From assembly GCA_003542955.1 (NCBI GenBank), contig DPJP01000222.1:20655-27038 (forward strand): 6,384 bases of DNA. The letters run 5' to 3'. Shown piece by piece: positions 6,328-6,384 of this stretch. Position 1 is the stretch's first letter. The number at the start of each line of letters is the position of its first letter. The position numbers and the translations under genes are program-made. The notes under the pieces were generated by a model. The model made no database searches, had not been told where the DNA came from, and saw nothing but the letters and a program-made list of their open reading frames with translations. Origin of the DNA: Armatimonadota bacterium. GTDB taxonomy: Bacteria; Armatimonadota; Zipacnadia; Zipacnadales; UBA11051.

Positions 6328-6384
6328 AGCGTGGATGAGAAGACAGGGCCGAATGCCGGGCCGACTTGCCCTCTTCAGCACAGC

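Larger units (their letters stand above)
6156..6384 (-). promoter_or_regulatory. Upstream region of the sialidase-like gene, presumed promoter and leader
   Basis: These 229 bases up to the window edge hold no convincing gene; open frames here on either strand are extensions or shadows of the propeller gene. It contains the ribosome binding site and a pair of 11-base direct repeats (6286-6296 and 6317-6327). I could not pick out a -35/-10 pair with proper spacing; TACACT on the - strand next to the inner repeat resembles a -10 box but has no partner 16-18 bases upstream. The promoter assignment rests on position. Confidence 0.4.

Overview
The window looks like a chromosomal fragment from an uncultured, high-GC, glycan-degrading bacterium. 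The closest fit by gene style is Armatimonadota, Planctomycetota or a related group of environmental polysaccharide degraders. This is inferred from the gene types (URO-D-like protein, DUF6259-like glycosidase, secreted GH-A-fold hydrolase, Asp-box sialidase-like protein), the GC-rich third codon positions and the short intergenic palindrome. No marker gene fixes the taxonomy. No rRNA, tRNA, transposase, integrase or CRISPR array was seen.

Layout: three genes run on the + strand. The first (3-2111) is a large glycosidase-like protein cut by the left edge of the window. What remains begins inside or just before a probable signal-peptide cleavage site. Five bases after its stop comes a cytoplasmic uroporphyrinogen-decarboxylase-family protein (2117-3220), clearly in the same operon. 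After a 96-base gap comes a secreted clan GH-A (GH5/cellulase-like) hydrolase with a small C-terminal beta-sandwich domain (3317-4735). A convergent intergenic stretch of about 300 bases (4736-5036) carries a hairpin, an 18-base near-perfect palindrome and a five-unit degenerate 8-9 base tandem repeat. On the - strand lies an Asp-box (BNR) sialidase-like beta-propeller protein (6155-5037). Its upstream region (6156-6384) contains two 11-base direct repeats exactly 31 bases apart, a possible operator.

How the genes may work together: two exported carbohydrate-active proteins and one non-exported propeller enzyme suggest a small glycan catabolic locus, although no transporter or regulator is visible. 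The URO-D-like protein is the odd member. It keeps the fold motifs of the family but lacks both the HemE arginine motif and the Cys ligands of the zinc-dependent cobamide:CoM methyltransferases, so its reaction is unknown. Its tight coupling to the glycosidase suggests a role in sugar or sugar-derivative metabolism rather than haem synthesis. This is the most promising lead in the window, but nothing here proves a new system.
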